Shown here one piece after another: positions 36,069-43,630 of a DNA stretch of 64,000 nt. Position 1 is the first letter of the stretch; every line of letters begins with the position of its first letter. Below the pieces are notes generated by a model. The model saw only the letters and a program-made list of their open reading frames with translations. It ran no database searches and had not been told where the DNA came from. The position numbers and the translations under genes are program-made. This DNA is from Shimia sp. R9_2 (GTDB taxonomy: Bacteria; Pseudomonadota; Alphaproteobacteria; Rhodobacterales; Rhodobacteraceae), in the NCBI RefSeq assembly GCF_017743735.1, contig NZ_JAGHRO010000007.1, forward strand, positions 186,001 through 250,000, written 5' to 3'.

Positions 36069-37175
36069 ATGACCGCCACACCGCCGCCCGCCCCCCAAGA
36101 GACCACCCGCTTCCCCTGTCCACAGTGCGGGGCGGACTACAGGTTTGCGCCCGCGCAGGGCAAGTTGATCTGCGATCATTGCGGCCATGAGGAAGCCACC
36201 GAACAGGGCGACCGTGCCGCTGCCATCACCGAGCTGGATTTTCGCGCCGCTCTGGCAGAGCAGCTTCCGGCGGCGGAAGTTATGGAAACCCGCGCCACCA
36301 CCTGCCCCAATTGCGCGGCCCATGTGGTTTTTGACGGGGACACACACGCCACGGAATGCGCCTTTTGCGCGACACCTGTGGTGGTGGATACCGGCACCCA
36401 CCGGCAGATCAAACCGCGCGCGGTGCTGCCGTTTCAACTCGCCGAGCCTGCGGCCCATGACGCCATGAACGACTGGCTGGGCGGTCTCTGGTTTGCCCCC
36501 AACGGCCTGCAGGATTACGCCCACAAAGGGCGTAAGATGGACGGCATCTATGTGCCTTACTGGACCTATGATGCGGACACGAAATCCAGCTATCGCGGCG
36601 AGCGCGGCACAGTTTACTACGTCACCGAAACCGTGATGCGTGACGGCAAGGCGGAGCAGCGCCGGGTGCAGAAAATCCGCTGGCGGCCTGCCTCCGGCCA
36701 TGTGGCGCGCTGGTTTGACGACATTCTGGTGCTGGCTTCAAAAGCGCTGCCCAAAAAATACACCGATGCGCTGCAGCCCTGGGATCTCTCTGCGCTGGAG
36801 CCCTACAGCCCGGAATTTCTCGCGGGATTTCAAGCCGAAGGCTACACGGTCGAACTCACCGAAGGCTATGAGGAGGCCCGCGCCCATATGGATCGTGTGA
36901 TCCGGCGCGATGTGGCTTTTGACATCGGTGGGGACCGCCAGCGCATCCACAATGTACAAACCGCTGTCAGCGATGTGAGCTTCAAACACATCCTGCTGCC
37001 GGTTTGGCTGGCGGCTTACAAATACCGCGGTAAGTCCTATCGGTTTGTGGTCAACGGCCAAACCGGTCGCGTTCAGGGCGAACGCCCCTACTCAACTTGG
37101 AAAATCGCCTTTGCCGTTGCGTGCGCAGCCCTTGCAGCCGCGGCCTTTGGCTATATCATCGCCCAAAACCAGTAA
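36069..37175 (+). CDS. Double zinc-ribbon membrane protein
   Basis: A 368-residue protein. Two CxxC pairs form an N-terminal zinc ribbon (CPQCG ... CDHCG, residues about 17-38) and a second follows (CPNCA ... CAFCA, about 79-101). A conserved beta-rich domain begins with YVPYWTYDADTKSSYRGERG, and a single C-terminal membrane helix (AFAVACAALAAAAFGYIIAQ) anchors it. Similar proteins are often misnamed helicase or PriA; no helicase motif is present. It resembles B. subtilis YdjG in architecture and may partner the SPFH protein encoded just upstream. Confidence 0.78.
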   Translation: MTATPPPAPQETTRFPCPQCGADYRFAPAQGKLICDHCGHEEATEQGDRAAAITELDFRAALAEQLPAAEVMETRATTCPNCAAHVVFDGDTHATECAFCATPVVVDTGTHRQIKPRAVLPFQLAEPAAHDAMNDWLGGLWFAPNGLQDYAHKGRKMDGIYVPYWTYDADTKSSYRGERGTVYYVTETVMRDGKAEQRRVQKIRWRPASGHVARWFDDILVLASKALPKKYTDALQPWDLSALEPYSPEFLAGFQAEGYTVELTEGYEEARAHMDRVIRRDVAFDIGGDRQRIHNVQTAVSDVSFKHILLPVWLAAYKYRGKSYRFVVNGQTGRVQGERPYSTWKIAFAVACAALAAAAFGYIIAQNQ

Positions 37176-37192
37176 GTTTTGAGAGACAAGTG

Positions 37193-37864
37193 ATGAGCCC
37201 CCACGCCGCATTACAGGCGTTGCTGCACGCCCGCCATTCCTGCCGCGCCTTTCGGCCTGATCCGGTGCCGCAGGACACCATTTCGCAAATTCTTTTGGAT
37301 GCAGGCCGCGCGCCCAGCTGGTGTAACGCGCAGCCCTGGAAGGTCACCGTGACCTCAGGTGCTGAAACCGATGCGTTTCGTGCCACCATGGCCCAAGCCT
37401 TTGACAGCGGCGCGCCTGCGCCGGACTACCCTTTCCCGGAAACCTACACCGGCGCGCATCAGAAACGCCGCCGCACCTGCGGCATGCAGCTCTATGAGGC
37501 GGTTGGCATCGGACGTGGAGACCGTGATGCCCGCGCCCAGCAGATGCGGGAGAACTACACTCTGTTTGGCGCGCCCCACGTGGCGGTGATCTCCTGCCCC
37601 AAGGAGCTTGGCCCCTATGGTGTGCTGGATTGCGGCGGTTTCATCACCGCCTTTTGCCTCTCGGCCAAAGCACAGGGCATTGGCACCGTGCCACAGGCGG
37701 CCTTATCGCTCTTTTCCGATGTGGTGCGCCGCCATTTTGACATCGCTGAAGACTACAACATGCTGGCCGCGATCTCCTTTGGCTTTCCCGATGATGCCGC
37801 CGCGATCAACACCTTCCGCACCGAGCGGGCCGCGCTTGACGAATTTGTGGACTGGCGCGGCTGA
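37193..37864 (+). CDS. Nitroreductase family protein
   Basis: A 223-residue FMN-dependent NAD(P)H oxidoreductase of the nitroreductase fold. ARHSCRAFRPDPVP (FMN-binding start), APSWCNAQPWKVTV, and the C-terminal GFPDDAAAINTFRTER are typical. It likely reduces quinones, flavins or nitro compounds; the substrate is unknown. The ATG at 37193 lies 17 bases after the zinc-ribbon gene, so it may be the last gene of the TelA cluster transcript, and it converges with the DUF2235 gene. Confidence 0.88.
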   Translation: MSPHAALQALLHARHSCRAFRPDPVPQDTISQILLDAGRAPSWCNAQPWKVTVTSGAETDAFRATMAQAFDSGAPAPDYPFPETYTGAHQKRRRTCGMQLYEAVGIGRGDRDARAQQMRENYTLFGAPHVAVISCPKELGPYGVLDCGGFITAFCLSAKAQGIGTVPQAALSLFSDVVRRHFDIAEDYNMLAAISFGFPDDAAAINTFRTERAALDEFVDWRG

Positions 37865-37884
37865 CCAATGCGATGACGCGGGGC

Positions 37885-38976
37885 TTAATCCTGCGCCGCA
37901 AGCGTACCTTGCTGCTCTGGCAGACGCGCCTTGGTGTCACCTGCATTCACGAAGGGCTGCGCCGTTGGGTGAATGCTTTCTGAGCGATCCGCGCTGACCA
38001 GACGCCGCGCCCGAAACAGGAAAAACTTGCCCCAGTGCCGCCAGGTGCCAACGGAGGGCGCATGCGGGTCCATGATAAAGCGATCCCGCCAGCCGTCCGG
38101 TAGCTTCAAATCACACATCTCCAGCCGCTCCAGCATCCAGACCAGCGGGATATTGGCCAGCGGGCGCGCCTCCTCAAACGCCCCGAGCTGGCCGCCAATG
38201 TCACCATGGGAGCCGCGAAACCAGACCTGCTCGATCCGCGCATCCCAGCGGGTGGGGCACATCCACATTTCCGGCTCAAACACCTCGCGGGTTTCATCCA
38301 ACGCCAACGCCTGAAAGCCGTGGCGCACGATTGGTGACAGATGGTGGTTGTGAAAGGCATGACGCCGTTCGGTGAACCGCCACAGCAGCGGCACCCGCGC
38401 GCCCAGCGCCTTGACCGTGTCCCATACACCGATCATCTCGATGTCGACGCTCTCATGGCAATGGGCCTGCGCAAAATCGGCGGCGGCGGCGCTGTCAGGC
38501 GTCAGCTCATAATGACGATAAGCGGTGCGGATATTGCGCTCTGTGGCGCAGCTTGCTTTCAGCAGCCCGACCCGGTCAATCACACCCGCAAGCGAGCGCA
38601 CCGCAAACGCACCCCGTGAATAGCCCATCAGGAAGATCCGGTCGCCGGGGCGGTAGCGGCTGGCGAGATAGCCATAGGCGCGACGGATTTGGCGGTTGAT
38701 CCCGCGCCCCATCATCACATCCAGCGTCTGCCGCCAGCTGTGCCACTGCACCCCCGCCTCATAGTAAAGCGACACGCCAGCGCCCAGCTCCTGCAACAGG
38801 CGGTAGGTGCGCCCGGCGTTGGTCTCCTCTCCATCCATCAGAGAGGACATGGTGCCATCCAGAATAATCACATGGGTGACGGGGCCGCGACGCGGGGCCG
38901 TGGGCGAGTGGCGGGCCGCAAATTTACCGGCCAGCCAAGAGGTTATGCGTTCATGCAGCCGTATCTTGTGCCTCAT
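37885..38976 (-). CDS. DUF2235 alpha/beta hydrolase (Tle1-like catalytic domain)
   Basis: A 363-residue protein with the GYSRGAFAVRSLAG nucleophile elbow (GxSxG serine near 128), an IILDGT start to the fold and WFRGSHGDIGGQ for the C-terminal histidine region. This is the DUF2235 fold shared with type VI phospholipase effectors (Tle1), although no secretion gene is nearby and no signal peptide is seen. It may be a cytoplasmic lipase or esterase. Its start overlaps the end of the CoxL-like gene by 26 bases, suggesting one operon. Confidence 0.85.
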   Translation of the reverse strand: MRHKIRLHERITSWLAGKFAARHSPTAPRRGPVTHVIILDGTMSSLMDGEETNAGRTYRLLQELGAGVSLYYEAGVQWHSWRQTLDVMMGRGINRQIRRAYGYLASRYRPGDRIFLMGYSRGAFAVRSLAGVIDRVGLLKASCATERNIRTAYRHYELTPDSAAAADFAQAHCHESVDIEMIGVWDTVKALGARVPLLWRFTERRHAFHNHHLSPIVRHGFQALALDETREVFEPEMWMCPTRWDARIEQVWFRGSHGDIGGQLGAFEEARPLANIPLVWMLERLEMCDLKLPDGWRDRFIMDPHAPSVGTWRHWGKFFLFRARRLVSADRSESIHPTAQPFVNAGDTKARLPEQQGTLAAQD

Positions 38977-41248
38977 TCAACATTTGCCAGACGCGGTGCG
39001 GCGTAAACGGCATATCTGCCTGACGCACGCCGCGCTCCCAGAGCGCATCCTGAACCGCATTGGCCGCTGCGGCCATGGCCCCAACCGTGCCAGCTTCGCC
39101 ACAGCCTTTCATACCCATGATATTGGCGGTCGAAGGCACGGCCTCCGTGGTAAAGCCAATCATCGGCACATCGCTGGCGCGCGGCATCGCGTAATCCATG
39201 AAGGTGGCGGTCAATAGCTGACCTTCCTCATCATAGACCACATGCTCCATCAGCGCCTGACCAATGCCCTGAGCCACGCCACCGTGGACCTGCCCTTCCG
39301 CGAGCATCGGATTGATCAGATTGCCAAAGTCATCCACCACAGTATAGCGCTCCAAAGTCACCTGACCCGTTTCCGGGTCGACCTCGACCTCCGCCAGATG
39401 CGCCCCGTTGGGGAAGCTGCGCGCGGGCAGCGTTGTGCGTTCTTCATGCACCATCAGATCAGTGCGCCCATCCGCGCGCGCCATCTCTGCCGCCTCAAGG
39501 AAGGTCGGATGTAGATTAGAGCCTTCTGCGCGGAATTGCTCATCATCAAATGTCACGTCCTCGGCATCCACACCCATCTTCTCTGCAAGATACGGGGTAA
39601 ATGCTTTAATCATGGTTTCCACGGTCGCCAGTGTCGCAGTATTTTGCACCGTCACAGAGCGCGAGCCGCCGGTGCCGCCGCCCTGTTTGATCCGGTCGCT
39701 GTCGCCCTGCACCACCTCAATGAGCGCGGTCGGGATGCCGGTCTGGTCGCTGAGGAACTGGGCGTAAACTGTCTCATGGCCCTGTCCATTGGACTGCGTG
39801 CCCACATAGATCGAGACCGTGCCATCCTCATTGAACTCCACCCGCGCGCTTTCGCTGGGATCGCCAAGGATACTTTCAATATAGTAACACAGCCCCGCGC
39901 CGCGCAACTTGCCCGCAGCCGCGCTGGCCGCCTTGCGCGCGGCAAAACCTTCCACATCTCCAAAGACTTCCATCCGGCTCAGCACGCGGTCAAAATCGCC
40001 CACATCATAGGTTTCATCCGTGGCGCTTTTGTAAGGAAACGCCGCATTCGGGATGAAATTGCGCCGCCGCAGCTCCCAGCCGCTCACGCCCAGCTCCCGT
40101 GCGGCGCGGTCCATCAGCCGCTCCAGCGCATAAATCGCTTCCGGTCGCCCAGCGCCGCGATAGGCATCCACAGGTGTGGTGTTGGTGTAGATTCCGTCCA
40201 CCTGCAGCCAGGTGGTCTGCACATCATATACGCCCATGAGAACACGGCTGAACAATGTGGTCTGGATCGCTTGGGCAAACTGCGAGTTATACGCCCCCAT
40301 ATTGGCGGTGGTTTTCACGCGATAGGCAGTGGCTTTGAGGTTTTCATCAAACGCCATTTCCACCAGCGAGGTCAGATCGCGCCCGGCATTGTCAGACAGC
40401 ATCGCCTCTGTGCGCTCCGCCATCCAGCGCACAGGCTTGCCAACCACGCGCGCCGCATGGGCAATCACCAGAGGCTCCTGATAGATCATGCCTTTCATGC
40501 CAAACCCGCCGCCGGTGTCGGGGTTGGTGACCCGCACATTGGCCGTATCGATTTTCAGCGCGCGCGCCACTTCGTTTTTTGGCCCCCAGACGCCCTGACC
40601 ATTGTTGGCCACATGCACCTTATCGCCATCCCATTCCGCATAGGCGCCGCGCGGCTCCATGGAGTTCACGATGATGCGGTTGTCGCCCACCTCCAGGCTG
40701 ACCACATGCGCCGCCTTCGCAAAGGCTGCCTCGGTTGCGGCCTCATCGCCAAGCCCCCAGTCAAAGGCGAGGTTGTCTGAGGCTTCCTCATGCAGTTGTT
40801 CTCCGCCACGCGCCAGCGCGATATGTGCCGGGCGGTCTTCATAATCAAACAGGATCATCTCGGCCGCGTCACGCGCCTGATCCAGCGTTTCCGCCACAAT
40901 CACCGCCACCGGCTCACCAACATAGCGCACACGCCCATTTGCGAGCAAAGGGCGCTCCGGTTTTGCGCCCATGCTGCCATCGCGGTTTTTGACCTGTGTG
41001 CCGGGCAGAGTGGCGTCGAGCCCAGCGGCCACCAGATCGGCTTGGGTGAGCACACAGGCCACGCCTTCCGCCTCTCGCGCATCCGCCACATCCAGTTCCG
41101 TGATATCCCCATGCGCCACAGGGGAGCGCAGGAAATAAGCGTGCAAGGCCCCCTCCGGCGCGATGTCCTCAACATACTGACCCTGGCCTGTCAAAAACCG
41201 TGTGTCCTCGACCCGTTTGACCGGCTGACTCTTCCCGAACTTTTCCAT
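38951..41248 (-). CDS. Xanthine dehydrogenase/CoxL-family molybdenum subunit (form II)
   Basis: A 765-residue large subunit of the molybdenum hydroxylase family. GGGFGMKG, DAYRGAGRPEAIYALERL and KGCGEAGTVGAM are molybdopterin and catalytic motifs, the last containing the active-site glutamate near 716. The AYRGAGR loop marks form II rather than the AYRCSFR loop of true CO dehydrogenase. Medium FAD and small 2Fe-2S subunits are not encoded beside it, which is unusual for this three-subunit family. It could pair with subunits elsewhere; the substrate is unknown. Confidence 0.87.
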   Translation of the reverse strand: MEKFGKSQPVKRVEDTRFLTGQGQYVEDIAPEGALHAYFLRSPVAHGDITELDVADAREAEGVACVLTQADLVAAGLDATLPGTQVKNRDGSMGAKPERPLLANGRVRYVGEPVAVIVAETLDQARDAAEMILFDYEDRPAHIALARGGEQLHEEASDNLAFDWGLGDEAATEAAFAKAAHVVSLEVGDNRIIVNSMEPRGAYAEWDGDKVHVANNGQGVWGPKNEVARALKIDTANVRVTNPDTGGGFGMKGMIYQEPLVIAHAARVVGKPVRWMAERTEAMLSDNAGRDLTSLVEMAFDENLKATAYRVKTTANMGAYNSQFAQAIQTTLFSRVLMGVYDVQTTWLQVDGIYTNTTPVDAYRGAGRPEAIYALERLMDRAARELGVSGWELRRRNFIPNAAFPYKSATDETYDVGDFDRVLSRMEVFGDVEGFAARKAASAAAGKLRGAGLCYYIESILGDPSESARVEFNEDGTVSIYVGTQSNGQGHETVYAQFLSDQTGIPTALIEVVQGDSDRIKQGGGTGGSRSVTVQNTATLATVETMIKAFTPYLAEKMGVDAEDVTFDDEQFRAEGSNLHPTFLEAAEMARADGRTDLMVHEERTTLPARSFPNGAHLAEVEVDPETGQVTLERYTVVDDFGNLINPMLAEGQVHGGVAQGIGQALMEHVVYDEEGQLLTATFMDYAMPRASDVPMIGFTTEAVPSTANIMGMKGCGEAGTVGAMAAAANAVQDALWERGVRQADMPFTPHRVWQMLNEAQDTAA

Positions 41249-41382
41249 GGCTGGCTGCTCCCTGCGCGTGGCTCCAGAGGTGACTGTATCGCCCCGCCCG
41301 CCCGTGTCCAGCCCATGTTACGCACGACGACGTTGCGACCGTCACCATATTGTGAGGCAATCTGCGCGTCGGGCAAGACGGC

Positions 41383-42273
41383 TCAGTCCCAGCCCTGCGT
41401 GGCCACCCAATCCAGCAGCCAGTCGCGAAACTGACGCGCCGGTTTGCGCAATCCACGCAGATCCTCATAGATCAGGTGATAGGCTTGTGAGCCACGCACA
41501 CAAAAGCCCTCCAGACAGGGCTGCAAGCCCGCGCCGCGCATCTCGCCATCGCTCGCCGGGGCGCGCGCCAAGGCGATCCCGCGCCCTTCACGCGCCATCG
41601 ACATGGCCATAATCGTGCTGTCGGCAAACACCATGCGCCCAGCGTCCGGCCGTACCCGCGCCTCCTCCAGCACCTGCCGCCAACCGGAGCGATGGGTGCC
41701 CACCTCAATCAACGGCCATTGCAGCAAATCGCCGGGCTGTGAAATCTGCGCGGCGATCTCCGGCAGGGCCACCGGGAACAGCCATTCCCCCATGATCCGG
41801 TCACTTTCGGCCCCGTAAGCATGCGGATTGCCGAAGATGATTTTCAGATCGCTGAACCCGCTCTGCAGATCTCGCGCGGAATTGCCGGTGCTCAGCATGA
41901 CCGAGACACCGGGATGCTGCGCCTCAAAGTCCTTCACCCCCCGTGCCAGAATGCCATGGGCAAAGATCAGAACACACTGCAGGTAAAGCCCTTGTTCCCG
42001 GCTCTGGCCAAAAATGCCTTCTGTGGCCTCCTCCAGCGTCATCAGCGCCTGCTGCACCGGCGGCAGATAGGCTCGACCCGCCTCTGTGAGCTGCACTGAA
42101 TGGGCATGGCGCTCAAACAGCGGCGCGCCGAGTTTTTCCTCAAGGCTGCGCACCTGCTGGCTCACCGCCGCCGCCGACATATTGAGCTGCTCCGCCGCCC
42201 GCGCAAAGCTCTCCGCCCGGGCTGCTGCCTCAAACACCCGCAGCCAGTTCAGTGATGGCACCCGTTTCTGCAT
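41383..42273 (-). CDS. LysR-family transcriptional regulator (GcvA-like)
   Basis: A 296-residue regulator. The N-terminal helix-turn-helix (LNWLRVFEAAARAESFARAA, AAAVSQQVRSLEEKLG) is typical of GcvA-type LysR proteins, followed by a ligand-binding domain. ATG 42273 is chosen; the frame extends 39 bases further. It diverges from the decayed dioxygenase and HD-oxygenase genes, so it was probably their regulator, possibly responding to a phosphonate-like compound (inference from that context). Confidence 0.9.
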   Translation of the reverse strand: MQKRVPSLNWLRVFEAAARAESFARAAEQLNMSAAAVSQQVRSLEEKLGAPLFERHAHSVQLTEAGRAYLPPVQQALMTLEEATEGIFGQSREQGLYLQCVLIFAHGILARGVKDFEAQHPGVSVMLSTGNSARDLQSGFSDLKIIFGNPHAYGAESDRIMGEWLFPVALPEIAAQISQPGDLLQWPLIEVGTHRSGWRQVLEEARVRPDAGRMVFADSTIMAMSMAREGRGIALARAPASDGEMRGAGLQPCLEGFCVRGSQAYHLIYEDLRGLRKPARQFRDWLLDWVATQGWD

Positions 42274-42374
42274 GGATCGAGCATAAGAAAAACTTAGCCT
42301 CCCCGTCCACAACCATCATGCTGCGATTTTGCCCCCTCTGCGTATCGTTTTGGCAAGCAGCCACGGGAGGCCCC

Positions 42375-42724
42375 ATGCCCCAAGACACCCTCAGCCAGCA
42401 CCAACAGAGCCAATATTGGGAAGACGGCTACCTCTTCCCGCTGGATGTCATGCCCGCCGCCGAGGCCGCCGGTTGGCGCGCAGAGCTCGAAACCATCGAG
42501 CGGGACTGGCTCACCGCCGACCTGCCGCTGCCGCTCAACAGGTGGCCGACAAAGACTACGCCATGCTGGTGCGCGGCGTGGACCGCATCGGCAACTTCAT
42601 CCATGTTGCACCGCCCCCGACCGCTTTTGCGCCAGAGGCCGTGCGCCTTTACGAAGAAATCAGAACCGCCCAAGCCGCCGCCCTCATGAAAGGCAGCAAA
42701 GACACCAAAAGGCTCTACGGATGA
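42375..42724 (+). pseudogene. Decayed PhyH-type 2-oxoglutarate dioxygenase
   Basis: Two fragments of one phytanoyl-CoA-dioxygenase-like protein lie in different frames. The N-terminal 55 residues (MPQDTLSQHQQSQYWEDGYL onward) are in frame from ATG 42375 with a GGGAGG site. After about 42536-42545 the frame changes to a C-terminal piece (DKDYAMLVRGVDRIGNFIH ... KDTKRLYG). The whole middle, including the HxD/H iron site, is missing, so roughly 160 or more residues were deleted along with a frameshift. The remaining stop still overlaps the downstream HD gene (ATGA), a trace of the former operon. Confidence 0.75.
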
Positions 42725-43377
42725 CACAAGAACCCAAGCAGGAACCCAAAATGGACAAAGTGGCCTTCACCCAGATGAAGGACGGCACCAAAGAGGAATA
42801 TGAATTCCTCAACGCGCTGGAAATTGACCACACCAAACACACTGCCGACCGGCTGATGAAGGCGCTGGTGGAGCTTGATGAAAGCCTGTCAGGCTATCAG
42901 ATCACGCGCCTTGGCCATTCCCTGCAATCCGCCACCCGCGCCTGGCGCGACGGCGCGGATACGGACTGGGTTGTTGCCGCTCTGCTGCATGACATCGGCG
43001 ACATCTACGCGCCCTACAATCACGACGAATACGCCGCCACGATCCTCAAACCCTTTGTCCGGGAGCAGTGCAAATGGGTGGTGGAGACCCATGGCGATTT
43101 CCAGATGGTCTACTACGGCCAGCACCTTGATGGCTACGACCAGAACAAACGCGAGCGCCACCGCGGCCATCCCTATTTTGAGGACAACGAAGTGTTCTGC
43201 GAACGCTGGGATCAGGCCAGCTTTGATCCGGAGTATGACACGCTGCCGCTGTCGTTCTTTGCCCCGATGGTGCGCGAGGTCTTTGACCGCCCCGCCTATG
43301 ACCCCGAGGTGATCCGCCCCGGCGAGCGCGTGCCGCTGACCGATGCCGCCATCGCTGCCGAGCGCGCGGACGCTTAG
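42721..43377 (+). CDS. HD-domain oxygenase, PhnZ/TmpB-like
   Basis: A 218-residue HD-superfamily protein. Metal ligands are likely H66 (RLGHSLQSATRA), H90-D91 (LLHDIGDIYAPYNHDEY), H101 and H124 (VETHGDFQMVYYG). This pattern matches PhnZ/TmpB, mixed-valent di-iron oxygenases that split the C-P bond of hydroxylated aminoethylphosphonates. Their partner is a 2-oxoglutarate dioxygenase (PhnY/TmpA), here represented only by the adjacent pseudogene. The start ATG overlaps that remnant's stop. With its partner lost, the substrate must come from elsewhere or the gene is on the way out. Confidence 0.78.
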   Translation: MTQEPKQEPKMDKVAFTQMKDGTKEEYEFLNALEIDHTKHTADRLMKALVELDESLSGYQITRLGHSLQSATRAWRDGADTDWVVAALLHDIGDIYAPYNHDEYAATILKPFVREQCKWVVETHGDFQMVYYGQHLDGYDQNKRERHRGHPYFEDNEVFCERWDQASFDPEYDTLPLSFFAPMVREVFDRPAYDPEVIRPGERVPLTDAAIAAERADA

Positions 43378-43408
43378 GGCAGCGCATTGGGCATTTTTGA
43401 CCTGTAAG

Positions 43409-43462
43409 AAGAGCGCGCCCGCCCCATGCCCTCTGGCACAGCAATGGGGCGGGGGCGCTCTT
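43409..43462. terminator. Long GC-rich hairpin after the HD-oxygenase gene
   Basis: Arms 43409-43427 and 43444-43462 are complementary over 19 positions with a single mismatch (AAGAGCGC and CCCGCCCCAT blocks), around a 16-base loop. No T run follows, so it may block processive exonucleases or end transcription weakly. Otherwise the 253-base gap to valS holds only the valS leader. Confidence 0.6.
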
Positions 43463-43630
43463 CCGCCATCCCGCACAAAACACCCCGCAAACCCGTCCTT
43501 TGCGGTGCAGATGCACCCGATCACCACGCTTTAAGCAATTCTCCCCGCTTCACGCTTCCCCTTTGCCTGCGCTTTCGCTAGAGACAGGTCCGATTGATAA
43601 ACGGCCCGACCGACAAAAGGGATCAGACCA

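Noticed and set aside
36069-37175. PriA-like helicase
   Set aside because: Only zinc ribbons and a membrane helix are seen; no Walker or helicase motif exists.
37885-38976. Type VI secretion effector cluster
   Set aside because: The Tle1-like fold alone is not enough; no VgrG, PAAR, adaptor or immunity gene is present.
38951-41248. Carbon monoxide dehydrogenase (CoxL form I)
   Set aside because: The active-site loop reads AYRGAGR, not AYRCSFR, so CO oxidation is not supported.
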